A stretch of DNA of 64,000 bases from Circinella minor (lineage: Eukaryota > Mucoromycota > Mucoromycetes > Mucorales > Lichtheimiaceae), in contig JAEPRB010000050.1 in NCBI GenBank assembly GCA_016758965.1, positions 124,001 through 188,000 of the forward strand, given 5' to 3'. The first letter of the stretch is position 1. The number at the start of each line of letters is the position of its first letter. The notes beneath the pieces were generated by a model. The model ran no database searches. It worked only from the letters and a program-made list of their open reading frames with translations, and was not told the origin of the DNA. The position numbers and the translations under genes are program-made. Of this stretch, positions 34,069 to 49,127 are shown piece after piece.

Positions 34069-37000
34069 ATGTCTAATCCCATTGGTGACCCAGCAGATTA
34101 CTATTTTTCTCGACAACGTAAAAACGAACTACGCCATGGAGGAACAACGACAACACCTGAAATAACTATTGATCAGTCTCAGTTAGACAATCAGCGAAGA
34201 CGACAACGCCATGCTAGTAGTGAATATCCAGTATCTCCTGAATCACCAGAGTCTCGGAGACCTCATATTCTTCCATCACAAAATACATTACTACGTAAAT
34301 CGTTTCAGAGTAATAAAAGTAATAAAAGCAATAATATGGCTCATTCGGCTCCATCAAGTGCTTTACAACCCACATTCGATGCTCGTACTCATTGGAATAA
34401 AGTTTTAGACAAATTGTCCACACCAGGAGGTGCTGAAGGTAGCAATAATAATAATAGTAACAAACGACAAAGCTCTGCAATACGATATCATCATCACCAT
34501 AATCCACTTGATACTTCAAAATTAACAACTGGATCATATAAACGACATACTGAAGAAGACTCAAGTTCAACCAATAGTGAAATATATGAAATGCAACCCA
34601 CTGGTAGAAAAAGTTTTCATACTACTACTACAATAGATAATGACGGTAATGAAGAAGATGATGTATTACCTTCACCAGATGATATTGAAAGAAGTCGAGA
34701 ACCATCAATTGCAGAAGAAGGGAAATCAAATTATTTTGAACATCCATTTCGACGCGATACAATTAAAAATCAAAAACAAAGACGCCAAGAAGAACAAGAA
34801 GAAAGTTCTGAAGAGGATGATCCTTATCATGAAAAATTACAAGTACCACAGCGACCAGAAGAAGAAGAACAAGAAAGTACTTTACCTGCTGAACCAGAAG
34901 AAGCTCATATTGGGATCGGTCCAAGACGTGCAGCTCGTATGCATTGGGGGAAAACATTCGATAAAATTCGTCTTATATCGAATATTCATAGTTTACCAAG
35001 TCATCCACGGGAACCAGATGATATAACAACAACAAATTCATTAGCACCTTATTTTCCTCCAGCATTTGAAGCACCTTTTATTGCGCTGTCAACTGATGAT
35101 GATGGTCGGAAATTGGTAAATGATTGACCGTGTAACATTGAGATAGTGTGTGTGTGTGAAAAGAAAAAAAAATTATTGATAAATAATGCTAACAAAGTTC
35201 TTTTTTGGTTTAGCCTCCTATTCTTTTTCCTCTTATGTCTGTAAGTGTCAAACCCCTTCCCCGCCCCCACTTTTTTTTGTATCTATTTCTTATTTTATTA
35301 ACCTATAATATATATCTTATATTTTTTTATTTTATTATTTAGGTCGAAGTAACAGATTCAGAATTACTTAATAGTTATGGTATTTATCAATATGTATTCC
35401 GTATCGAACTTCAATATGGTGATGTCAAATGGGTGATACATAAAACCATGACCGATTTTACATTCTTACATTTCAATCTCAAGATCAAATCATCTATTGA
35501 ACTTCCAGCTTTTCCTAATCAATTACAAAACGTTATTCAAGCTGCAAAAACAACCATGGGATTTGATGGGGATGAAGAACGTGATATAGAAAAGGAACGG
35601 GTCTCTGCATTAGCTCGACGTAAAGCACTTACGACCTATCTTACCGAATTATTACATCGAGCACACATTCTTGTTAGTTATGATTTATGTGAATTCCTTG
35701 AAATTTCGGCTATTAGTATTGTTCAAGATATGGGTTGGAAAGGAAAAGAAGGTTATTTAGAAAATCAGATCCAATTTGTTGATACTCGAATATGTCATCT
35801 TTTTAAATTTTCCAGTTGGTCTAAAGAATGGGTCATTCTTCGTGATTCGTAAGTATTTATTTTGTTTTTATAAAAGAGTTAGAAGCCAAAAGGTAATTTA
35901 GAAAAAAAAATAACATTTATTTTTTTTTAAAAAAAAAAAAAAGTTATGTAGCTTTTTGTGAAGATATTGCATCTCAACAACCTACAGATGTTTTAATGTT
36001 GGATAAAAGTTTTTCTGTATCAAATCGAACACCTGGTATATTTGGTAAATACCATAATCATATTAGTTTGGAAAATAGATTTCGTCGAATTACTATCAAA
36101 GGTAGTAAACGTCAAGTGGATGAATGGATGGAAAGTATTAAAAAAGTTCAACAAGAAAGTCCATGGGTAAAAAATCATCGATTTGGTTCATTTGCACCTA
36201 TTCGTCATCATGCAAAAGTAAAATATTTTATTGATGGTGAAGGTAAAAAAAAAAAAAAGTTTTTAATTCTATTTTATGGATGGTAACAATGATTAGGATG
36301 AATTTTTTTTTTTTTTACTAACACAACTTAATTATTCTATTTTTTAGATCACTTTAATGCAGTAGCTGAAGCCATTCTTTCAGCAAAATCAGAAATTTAT
36401 ATTGCAGATTGGTGGCTTTCTCCAGAATTGGTATATAAAGATTTTTTTTTTTTGTATATAAACGAACTTAATTTTGTAAAATTTATTAACAAAATGATAT
36501 AAATAGTATTTACGTCGTCCTCCAGCATGTAATGAAGAATTTAGGATTGATCGATTATTAAAACGTAAAGCAGAAGAAGGTGTCATGGTTTATATTATTG
36601 TATATAAAGAAGTAGAAGCAGCATTACCTATTAATTCTGAACATACAAAAAAACATTTACAAAAGCAACATCCAAATATCATTGGTAATTATAATAATGA
36701 ATTGTCTTTTAAAAAGAAGAATGAGAAGAAATATTAAAAATATATATATGGATATAAATTTATATAGTTCAAAGACATCCTGATCATCGATCTATTGACA
36801 ATACCGTCCTTTTCTGGTCACATCATGAGGTAACACATGGTTTTTATATTTTATTTTTGCATAATTTTATTTTAACTGTCTTTTAAAATTAATAACACAT
36901 GTTACACAAACTAGAAAATGGTAATTGTGGATAACAGATTAGCATTTATTGGTGGTCTTGATTTATGTTATGGTCGTTGGGATACTCATGAACATAAATT

Positions 37001-39405
37001 AAATGATTTACAAGGTGACCATCTTCTTTATGAAATGGTACCTGGACAAGACTATAGTAATCCTCGTGTAAAAGATTTTAATAATGGTAATTATTATAAT
37101 TATTTTTACGAATAACAAATTGTACTCACTTCATTTATTTATTTATTTTTTACAGTAATACAACATGATTTAACATTGGTGGATCGTTCAATTTCACCAA
37201 GAATGCCTTGGCATGATGTTACTATTGGTGTGGTAAGAGGGAATTTTTTTTTCTTAATTACTATTATATATATGTGGATGTTATTAATTTTTTTTTTATG
37301 AATTAAATAATAGGTTGGACCTATTGCAAGAGATATTGCTCGACATTTTATTCAAAGATGGAACTTTTTAAAAGCTTCCAAGGGTATGCATCGACCTACT
37401 GTTCCATTTTTAATGCCTAAAGGTGAATATGTGGCAGCGCGTGATGAAACTAAATTTAAAGGTTCATGTCGTGTTCAACTATTAAGAAGTTCAGCACAAT
37501 GGAGTTCAGGCATTGAAAGAGAACATTCAATTTATAATGCTTATATGGAATGTATTAGTAAAGCCAAACATTATGTTTATATTGAAAATCAATTTTTTAG
37601 TAAGTAATTTTGATATAATAATAATAGACACACATCTTTGTTAACCTATTATAAAAAAAAAATATTATTATAATAATAGTTAGTGCAACAACACAAGATA
37701 AACTTTTAAGGAATAGAATTGCTCAAGCAATGGTTGAACGTATTAAACGAGCTCATGAAAAAGGTGAAAAATTTAAAATTTTTATTCTTATTCCATTAAT
37801 TCCTGCTTTTGAAGGTGATTTAGCAGCTAGTGAAGCTTATGCAGCACGGTAAAGTTTTTTTTTTTTTTTTTTTTTTTGATAGGAATAATTGAAATAGAAA
37901 TAAAATAACTAATTTTTTTTATTTAGTTCTGTGATGCATTTTGAATATGTTTCTATATCAAGAGGTGGCAATTCGATTTGTGAAAAACTCCAAGAAGCTG
38001 GTATTAATCCCTCTGATTATATTGGTTGGTATAGTTTACGTAATTGGGCAAAAATTATTCCAAATGGTGTAAAACGACCTACAGCACATCAAGTAGACCC
38101 AAAATATGACAGTGGTGCTCATTTTGATGATGATAATATAAAAGAAGATTCTAAATCACCTAGTAATAGCTGTTCTACTAATGGTACTGCTTATGTTGCT
38201 GGTAGTCGACCTAATTCAAAAGGTAGCAGCAGTAATCTAAATAATAATAATGGTTCAAATACTCCTCAAAGTGGAAAAGAAGGCACTGTTTTTGAAGATG
38301 AAACAGATTATTTTGTTAGTGAATTAATTTATATTCATGACAAATTATTAATTGTTGATGATAAATTAGTAGTAATTGGTTCAGGTAAATGAAATTATTA
38401 ATGGGTATTATGAGGGAAACAGGGAGAATGATTGGATAAATCATTATTATATATATGCATTAAATAATATTGACTTTTATTTCATTTTTATACTTTCTTA
38501 TATAGCCAATGTTAATGACCGGTAAGCTTTTTATTTTGATCATTTAGTAGTTAAATGAATTCTTTTTTTAAATATATATATATACATATATATATGTAGA
38601 TCTATGCTTGGTAATCGAGACTCTGAAGTAGCTATGTTAATTGAAGATACCGAAATGATTCCATCCTATATGGATGGTAAAGAGGTAAATATAACATAAG
38701 CTTCTAAGATATAGGAGAGAGAACGAGAGAATCCTATAATATATTAACCTTAATTTTTCTGTTTAATAGTATAAGGCTGCTAAATTTGCACATTCACTAC
38801 GAATGCAATTAATGAAAGAACATCTTGGCCTTCTTGATTTCACTGATTGGCCAAATTTAATGAAAGCTGATATTCCTCCAACAGGCGGTAACGGTAGCAT
38901 TAATGGTGACCATAATGATAATAATACACTTCGTCGACCTTCAGAAGCATTAAATTTTAGATCCAGTGAAGAAATAATTCGAGATATTGAATTGAATCAA
39001 CCTGATCAAGTACTTGATTCTGCACGTCGATCCAAACGAACGGATCTTAAAAAAGAAGAAGCTTTACAAGCTGCTGCTGCATTAGATCCTCTCACTGATC
39101 ATTGTTATTATAAACTTTGGCGTGACACTGCCACAACAAATAGTTTGATTTATCGAGAAATTTTTCATTGTGTTCCAGATGATACAATACATACTTTTGA
39201 ACAACATCGACAATTTACTGCAGATACAAACAAAATTCCACATGCACATGTAGCAGATCGTAGTTTATCAAGTCAAGAAATTGAACAAAAATTATCAACG
39301 ATTCAAGGACATCTTGTTGATTTCCCATTGGATTATTTGAAAGGTGAAAACATGTTGGGTTCAGCTGTACGTGAAGCTGTACTTCCTATGGTTTTGTTTA
39401 CTTAA
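34069..39405 (+). CDS. Phospholipase D (PX-PH-PLD, Spo14/PLD1 type)
   Basis: Fifteen exons with agreeing phases: 34069-35115, 35214-35240, 35343-35848, 35944-36242, 36348-36430, 36507-36684, 36768-36829, 36915-37086, 37156-37232, 37314-37599, 37680-37848, 37927-38384, 38506-38521, 38600-38684 and 38770-39405, giving 1366 residues. The start [13 protein letters not shown] follows a pyrimidine-rich leader; an upstream in-frame GTG is not needed. An N-terminal disordered region of about 350 residues is followed by a PX-like region, a PH-like region and two PLD halves. HKD motif 1 is HHEKMVIVD (about His733, Lys735, Asp740) with [14 protein letters not shown] motif 2 is [10 protein letters not shown] (about His1106, Lys1108, Asp1113) with GSANVNDRSMLG. 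The enzyme hydrolyses phosphatidylcholine to phosphatidic acid. Exon 13 is only 16 bases. Confidence 0.95.
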
Positions 39406-39799
39406 TTTTTTTTTTTTTTTTTTTGCTTTTTTTTTTAATGTTTTTTAACATCTTTATATTTAATTACTATTCTTCTTTATATTATTATTCATATTGTTTT
39501 TCAATGATAACAACAAACCAATTTTATATCCCAATACCATTCGATCACCCTTTTCTTTTTTCTTTTTTCTTTTTCTTTTCAAATAATCATTCTCCTCCTT
39601 CTTCTTCACATATTTCTTAAATTGTTCCTTTTTATTATTATTATCGTCGATCTTGTCATACATATAATATTCATTCACAAAGCACTCACTCATTCTTCTT
39701 TTACACAATTCACACATACAACATATATATATTATTTAGTAAATTACAAAAATACATACTTTTTTTTTTATTAAAATAATATAATATAACTTGAAATTG
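39406..39799. other. Convergent 3' flanks of PLD and KMO
   Basis: A T-rich run directly follows the PLD stop codon, then pyrimidine-rich and ATT-rich sequence. Presumably overlapping 3' UTRs. No gene seen. Confidence 0.45.
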
Positions 39800-41647
<1,848 letters not shown>

Positions 41648-42071
41648 TTGTGTAAAATGAAAGAGAGAATGTTTACCAATAAAATAAAATAAAAAAGAAA
41701 AGTAAAAGAAAAAGAAAAAGAGAAAAAGAAAAAGAATTTTTTTATAAAAAAAAAAAAGTTCCCCGGGACAAATTGATTAAGTAAGGATTGATGAAGAAAC
41801 TTGATAACATCAAGTATGTAATGGTTTTGATAGCTAATTCCAAAACAGGAAAATGTTTAAGCAAAAAAATCCTGTATTTTTTTAAGCTGAGTTAAATTTA
41901 ATGCCGAGAATATGTATTCTCCTCCCTCCCCCCACCCTTCCTATCTTTAAATAAAGCAACGCGCTAAAATAAAGAATAAAAACCTTCTTTTTTAATACAT
42001 TACACTCTTGTTCATATATTTTTTTTTAATCGAGTAGACTGATAGTCCTCTAAATTAAAAAAAGAAAAAAG
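41648..42071. promoter_or_regulatory. Shared divergent promoter region of KMO and ARPC1
   Basis: 424 bases separate the two divergent start codons. It contains an AAAAAG-rich tract near 41700-41740 next to the KMO start and a C-rich stretch at 41920-41940. I could not identify a specific regulator site; the assignment rests on position only. Confidence 0.45.
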
Positions 42072-42332
42072 ATGTCTAATCCCGTAACATATCAACTTTC
42101 TCCAAATCCCATTACTGCTCATGCTTTTAACCAAAATGGTAAGTATCAAATAAAATGGTAAACCTTTTTTTTAACATCTCATCTAAAGTAAAAGTAATAA
42201 TTTCTTTCTATTTTTTTCAGAATTGATTGTATGTCCAAATAGTAATGAAGCTATTTTATATGAGCAAGGTTCTGGTAACTGGAATGTTTCAGCTACTTTG
42301 AAAGGCGTACGTTTTATTTTTTACTTTTTTCA

Positions 42333-42363
<31 letters not shown>

Positions 42364-43594
42364 CTACCTTTAAAATATATAAACATCTCGCACAGACATA
42401 CACATATGCACACCTCTTAACACAAACATGAGGGGACTATTTATTATTTATTTATTTATTTTATTTGTAGCATGACAAAGTTATTACAAGTATTGATATT
42501 GCACCTAATACTAATCGTATTGTAACTTGTTCTCAAGATCGTAATGCTTATGTATGGACACAAGAAGGAGGTGTTTGGAAACCTGGATTGGTATTACTTC
42601 GTATTAATCGTGCTGCTACTTTTGTTCGTTGGTCACCCAAAGAAGATAAATTTGCTGTTGCAAGTGGTGCTCGTTGTATTTCTGTTTGTTATTTTGAAGA
42701 AGATAATGATTGGTGGGCTAGTAAACATCTTAAGAAACCTATACGTAGTACTGTATTATCTATTGATTGGCATCCTAACAATGTGTTACTTGCCGCCGGT
42801 TCGGCTGATATGAAGGCACGTGTATTTTCTTCCTTTATTAAGGGTCTTGATAAAAAGTAAGTTTTGATTTTAAAATTAAAAAGGAATGAAGGAAAGGAAT
42901 TGATGCTAAATCCTTATATGTTCTCACTTATAGACCCACACCTACTGTTTGGGGTGATAAACTTCCATTCAATACAGTTTGTGGTGAATTTAGTGATGGT
43001 CGTGGTGGATGGGTTCATTCCGTTGCCTTTTCTCCTTCAGGGGATGCTTTGGCTTTTGCTGGTCATGATTCATCTATTAGTGTAGCATACCCAAGTGCTG
43101 ATGGTAATCATGCTGTGATTACTGTGCCTACTAATACATTACCTTATCGTTCACTTATTTGGGCAAACGAACAACAAATTGTTGCAGGTGGATTTGATTG
43201 TGCTCCACTTTTATTTGAAACTTCAGATGGTAAAGATTGGCATCTTTCTGGTTCATTGGATGTAGGTCGTAAAAAGGCTTCTACTACTGCTTCTGTTTTG
43301 AGTCGTTTCAAAGCAATGGATTCACGTGGTCAAGCTGATAAGGATACGGATTTAGCTACTACCCATCAAAATACAATTGTGTAAGTTATTCAATTCTATA
43401 TTTTAGAGAGAAAGAGGTATTGATTATCCTTTTTTTTTATTTTCAATTCCTGTATATTTAGTGAAATTCGTCCTCATGCTGGATCTCGTGAAAATATTAC
43501 CCAATTTTCAACCTGTGGTTTGGATGGTAAGGTTGCTATTTGGCAATTTGATCCTAGTCATCTTTCTACTGAACTTGCAGGACTTAAGATTTAA
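42072..43594 (+). CDS. ARC40: Arp2/3 complex subunit ARPC1 (WD40, p41)
   Basis: Five exons: 42072-42138, 42221-42306, 42471-42856, 42934-43380 and 43462-43594. Phases agree and give 372 residues, equal to the usual ARPC1 length. WD40 blades are visible: [73 protein letters not shown] and [19 protein letters not shown]. The last blade contains [22 protein letters not shown]1 is the beta-propeller subunit of the Arp2/3 complex that nucleates branched actin, in fungi mostly at endocytic patches. A 26-base A-run sits in intron 2. Family assignment is very secure. Confidence 0.97.
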
Positions 43595-44173
43595 TTAGCA
43601 TTATTATTATTATTGATTGAAAAAAAAAACTGGGTTTTATTGAATACCTAAATTTCTTTTTGTTAAAAATAAAAAATTCAAAAAAAAAAAAGAGAAAAGT
43701 TTATTATTTGTTGTGATAAAATTAAATGGAATCAACAAAATAAATAAAGACGTTAGTGTGTAACTCTAAACAAATCATACGAAGAATAGTATATAGAAAG
43801 AAATGCTACGTGTATGTATGTGTGTGCGTGTGTGAAAGTAATATAACAAGAACAAAGATAAAAATGCATATAAATCGTCAAGTAGAGAGAATGTGTGTTT
43901 GTTGGTAGGTTAGAGAGGGAGGGAGGAGATCGTACAAAAAAAATAATACAATTGTTTTCTATAAAAAAATGACTAGTGAAAAAAAATGGGCAAATATTGT
44001 GTTACGTGCGTAAAAGAGAGAGAGAGAGAGTGTGTGTGTGTCTGCGTAGTCGTAAGTGAAATGAAAAGAAAGACAAAAAAGGGGAAAGAAAAATTAAAGC
44101 AAAAGAAAAAGAATAATGAATTAATTAATAAAGATAATAAAATAAATGTTATGGGTTAGGATGGTTAATATCA
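43595..44173. other. Convergent 3' flanks with GA/GT simple repeats
   Basis: 579 bases between ARPC1 and the carrier stop codon. Purine-rich with a short (GA)n and (GT)n tract at about 44015-44041. No gene seen. Confidence 0.45.
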
Positions 44174-45755
44174 TTATCGACATTCAATCATGGAGTCTTT
44201 ACACCATTCATAAGTAAGGAAACTAACACCCATAGCAGGTGCAACTTTAAGATAATTTGGAATCATGCCCTTATATAATCCTCGAACACCTTCATTTCGA
44301 ACCATGGTCCTTACTGCATCCCAAGTACCCTTATATTTATAATTTATTGTTGCCATACCAGTTACTTGCATACGTCTTCGTAAAACATCTAATAATGATA
44401 GTGTTGATTAGTTGCCATGATTCATTTTTCTCTCTTTATAAGTTACTATGGTTACCAAAACATAGGATAATAATAAAAGTTGACTTACCAAGTGGATAAG
44501 TAATAGTTTGTGCAATAGATCCAGCAAGAGCACCACATATCAGCTTACGAGTAGCTGATGGAGTATCTTGTCCAGGTGGGACAAGTAAAAATTTAAGACC
44601 TTCATAACATTGAAAATTCAATGCAACATATGGCGCAACACCCTATTTTTATGTTGTCATTATGATTTATAAATCAGCTAACTTTTTCTTATGTACCCAT
44701 CATTTATCTCCATCCATACACACCCCTTCTCTCCCTTTTTGAATTAATTAATTAAACTTACCAAAGTGGTTGGCCAAATACCACGATATAAACCAACAAG
44801 ACCACCTTCATTTTTATAAATATGAACAATTGTTGGAACAATACCAGGTAATTTTTTTTGTGGAACACCTGATTTTCGCATATTTCCATCCAATGTAGCC
44901 GATAATACAGAAAGTCGAGTTCGAACCATATCTAAAGGATAAGTACAAGCAACGGAAATAACACCAGCAAATCCACCAGCTGTTAATCGTCGTGGTGTAT
45001 CCAATTCTGTTTTTCCAGGTTCCATCAATAATTTTTTACACCATTCATATGCAGCAAATTGACTTGCACTATAAGGTATAATTCGAATCACATTGGTACC
45101 ATTACCACGCATATAACCCATTAAACCTTCTTCTCGCCACATTTTAGCTAATGTTGGAAATACACCTTCATAAGCTGCAGGTTCTGGTCCTTGTACCTAA
45201 TTATTTTAAAGCAAAACCAAAAAAAAAAAAAAAAATCATGCATAATGAATGATAAAGTGAGTTTTTTTAAGAAACAATAATAATATTATAGATAATAAAA
45301 AAAATTGGGGGGAGGGGACATTGCCGGATTTCACATTCCTGTCACATGTAATTTTCGGAACAGGACGGTCGTGTATTATGTGTTATTAGGATCTACAACC
45401 CTTTTTACTCTTTTATACACATAACAACCCCCCCCTCCCCTTTCAAAAAAAAAATATAAACAAAAAAAAATTATTATTATTTACCTGGAATAAAATTTTC
45501 ATACGTTCAACTGGAGAAACAACAGTACGGGATACTGCACCTGCCATACCTATTTATTATTCGAAATGAAAAATAAGTAACATTATATTTACATGTGTTG
45601 TCAATATAAATTAACAATTTCCCCTTCCTCTTCTTTTTCGCTCTGATATTACCTCCTGCAACCAAATGAACCATGGTGTCAGAAACCATTAATTCCTTCC
45701 ATCGACTTGTTTCTTTTTGAACTGGTTCAACTGTTGCTGTTGTTGTTGTTGTTGT

Positions 45756-45787
<32 letters not shown>

Positions 45788-46295
45788 TTGCTGCCGTTGT
45801 TTTCGTTTTTGTAATGGCATGTAATAATAATCCAAAAATATTATCAAGATGGTCGGTGGTTAATTCTCGAGCAGGAATAGCATTACTATTTAATAATTGA
45901 ACAAATTCGGAATATGACATTCGATGACCATCAGCATTGGTGATCACTGTCACTTTACTACGGAGCTTATTTAAGGTATCCTATTACACATATATATAAG
46001 AGAAAGAGAGAGGGAGGGAAAAAAAGTATGAGTTTTTTCTGTTGAGAAAACAAAAAAAAAATTGAATAATTTGACAGGAGTGAAAAAGAATTGGGGGGAA
46101 GGCGATAAGAGATGAAACAATAAATCTTTTTGGTGATAAGAGAATAGAATATTTTACCTCGTCCATTGGAGCATCGACATTTGTAGAAGCACAAATGGCG
46201 GCGAGATCATGAGCATCAATATGACCGTCCTTATTATGGTCAAGAAACCTAAATAATTGCTGGATACTCCAAGGTTCCGAATCGTTTTGGAACAT
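44174..46295 (-). CDS. Mitochondrial carrier (SLC25) with N-terminal EF-hand, SCaMC/Sal1-like
   Basis: Six exons on the minus strand: 46295-46158, 45980-45653, 45549-45485, 45196-44762, 44642-44489 and 44388-44174. Phases agree, giving 444 residues. Residues about 18-30 form an EF-hand (DHNKDGHIDAHD). A second loop (TNADGHRMSYSEF) keeps an EF-like outline but is out of register, so it may not bind calcium. An Ala/Thr-only tract of about 30 residues links this to the carrier. The three solute-carrier signatures are SPVERMKI, YPLDMVRTRL and YPLDVLRRRM. The family sits in the mitochondrial inner membrane; Sal1/SCaMC members exchange ATP-Mg for phosphate under calcium control. The substrate is inferred only; related CoA or APS carriers have the same core. 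Confidence 0.88.
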
Positions 46296-48945
46296 ATTGG
46301 TTCAAATAAATATATAAAAAAAAAAAGAAAGAAGGGAAAGAACAAGGAGAGAAGGGAAGACCAAAAACAAAAACAAAACAAAAAAGATATGAATAAAAAT
46401 TATATAATTGATATATATAAGTAATACAAAAAAAAAAAGAGAAAAAAAAAAGGTACAATAAACAAAATAGATTTATCTTTCATGGTTTTTTTTTTTTCTG
46501 TTTCCGCGGATTGAATGATGCGGGGTTGGGGTTCATCGTTGTTGAACGTGGGTGGGGGGGTTGAAAGGTAAGTAGTTAGTACGTAAAATGATCTGCAGTT
46601 CGGATCTTACCAATCAAGGTTTTTGTTGGTTCCGTTCTGGAAAATTATCCTTTTAGAGATATATATAATATTATTATTAGTTTTTTGGCAAGTAGGATGA
46701 CTTTTTTTCCTTTACTCGTTGTGTTTATATAGGCTATTTATTTTCAATAATAAATAGTAATGAAATAATTATACATTTTAGAGGAGAGAAAAAAAAAAGG
46801 GGGGGGAAGGGATTTCAGTCGGGGACGGAAGGGAAGGAGGTTGGAATTAGGGAACCCTTATTGTTTTCGTTTATTGTTATTAAATATTATTATGTTCTTG
46901 TCGATAATTTCGCACGACATGTGAGAAAACAATCCATGACTTTATAAACGTAAGTCTAATTTTATCATTTACAATAATTAAATTATTATGTTGTTATAAA
47001 TTATCATATAGTATACCTACTATATTATTGACTATACATACTATCTATATATTCTTTCTATAGTATTAACACACACACACACACACACACACCAAAGTTA
47101 TGATATATGTGGAAAGAGTAGATATAATAATGGCAACAACGAATGAAAAGTATGACATCAATATAAAAAGATATATGTTTCATTGAATAAAGTATTACAC
47201 GATAATTAGCAAAGTTTTATCCTCCCTTTTTTTTATTTTGTTTTTGTTTTTGACAATTATACCAAAAAGAAAATGTTTAACTTGTTATAGCTGTGATAAT
47301 TATCTTCTGGTCCCCGCTCCCTAACACATCTTTCAAAGTTCCAAACGTATTATCTGTATTTGTCACACAGTGTCATCATATCTATGATATAAACTTTTAT
47401 TTACGTACTGTAATTATTTATTTTTAGATAAGTTTGATAGGCAAAGTTTTGTAAAAAGACGAACCATTTTTTTTTTGAGAGGAAGACAAATACATAGAAG
47501 CACCTGTTTTTTTTTTAATCTTCTCGTTTTTCTTGATCAGGCTAATCATATGTGGCAAATATTATTATTCGGAAAAAAAAAAGTCGAATCGAATTGAGAT
47601 TTAGAAACCAACAATAAGGGAATTTGGTTTATATCACGATACTCGCAAGATACCAATCCTCTTCTTAATAATTCCATTATTCAAAGTGTTTTATATCCAT
47701 GGTAATAAATTTTTTTATTGTTTTCTTGACAACATCTTATTTTTTTATCACTTTTCTTCTTATCTCGTCAAACCATATCATCATGTGTTAATAATATATA
47801 TTATCATCTACGCAATATATATTCTTGTGATCAATGACAATCAACATTTTCTGTTCATTATGCATGAACATATACGTATAAAAAAACAGATTATCACAGG
47901 GCATATTTTCTATGCACGAAATTGTGACATATTATGCGAAAATTTCTACGTAGAAAAGTCATGTTATCATTATATTCGCACATTGTATACAATAGATACT
48001 ATTTTTTTTTTCACTGACAAGTACATACATACGTATACAAATTAAATACAAATAATTTTATTGTAATGTGTTGCAAGTAGTAAAAAATGAAAATGTCTTT
48101 AAAATGCGTATGTAGCAATCATCAATCATGCCATGTAGTCTAAATGAAATAATTCACTTATAAATTTATGTAATAATGAAAAATGTTGTATAATGGAGAC
48201 CCGCCATCATATAGGCAAATTATTATTGTGTTGACAGGACAAGATTACACATTATAATTATATCACCTTCAATACTTGATTTTTCTTTTCTATAATTTTT
48301 TTTAATGGTAGAGAAGGCAGGCATAGCATCTATCAATAATAGTAACACCATCGCCATCATATAAGACATAAGTTTAATATAACAATACAGATGATAAAAA
48401 AACCATCGTTTTTATGTTGATATTCGCTAATACTTGCTTTTTTTTCAACTTCCAAGAACAATCATTCACGCCATCTTCGTTTTTTTCAAGTATCTAGAAC
48501 TTTTCTCATTATACTTAAAGTGGATTCCCGTATAATCTTAATACTTGTATACAATAACTGCACAACATTAGATACTTGGTGTGGAACGTCTGTACAGATA
48601 TATATATAATATGAAACTCGTTCGAATAATTAAAGGACATAAAAAAATATCATTTTCACTTACCAGTTATTAAAAACAACAATAATGTGGGTTGTTTTAT
48701 AGAGCTATAAATACATTACTACTCAAAAAAAATTATTTATTGTACCTACTACGTACGTACTCCAGAATTATTGTATTAATTCTTTTATCTCTATTTGTAA
48801 TATTTAAATAATATATATTAACCAAAAATGATTGATAACATACATATTAGTTATAACGACTAGAAATTAAGTATCAAAAGAGTGATTAGAATGAGGCAGT
48901 TGGAAAAGGACCAATAGAGAGATTTTACCTCAGTGTGACAGGTAC
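46296..48945. other. Gene-poor stretch upstream of the carrier gene
   Basis: 2.6 kb with T/C-rich and A-rich tracts, a G-run near 46794-46806 and an (AC)n run at 47070-47092. The first few hundred bases should be the carrier promoter. No coding or RNA gene recognised. Confidence 0.4.
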
Positions 48946-49127
48946 CCTTGGAGCCGCTGAAATTTCGCGACATGTTTCAACCGGGACACTATTTACCCGA
49001 GTAAAATTCACAACATTTTTTTGTCGTGACCAGTAATATTACTTTATTTTATAAAAATGTTGCGAAATTCATCCGGGTAAAGAGTATTCCGGTTGAAACT
49101 TGTCGCGAAATTTCAGCGGCTCCAAGG
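48946..49127. mobile_element. Short perfect-ended foldback element (about 182 bp)
   Basis: The two ends are inverted copies over about 55 bases, starting CCTTGGAGCCGCTGAAATTT and containing CGCGACA, GTTTCAACCGG and TTTACCCG, with only a few mismatches. The centre is AT-rich. There is no coding capacity. I could not define a convincing target-site duplication (flanks GGTAC and TCATT). It is either a small MITE or a palindromic DNA or RNA structure. Confidence 0.75.

Noticed and set aside
34214..34570. Antisense frame within PLD exon 1
   Set aside because: Shadow of the disordered N-terminal coding region of PLD.
46154..46458. Overlapping Phe/Leu-rich minus-strand frames near the carrier start
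   Set aside because: They are translations of AT-rich promoter DNA and intron 1; the EF-hand exon is in another frame.
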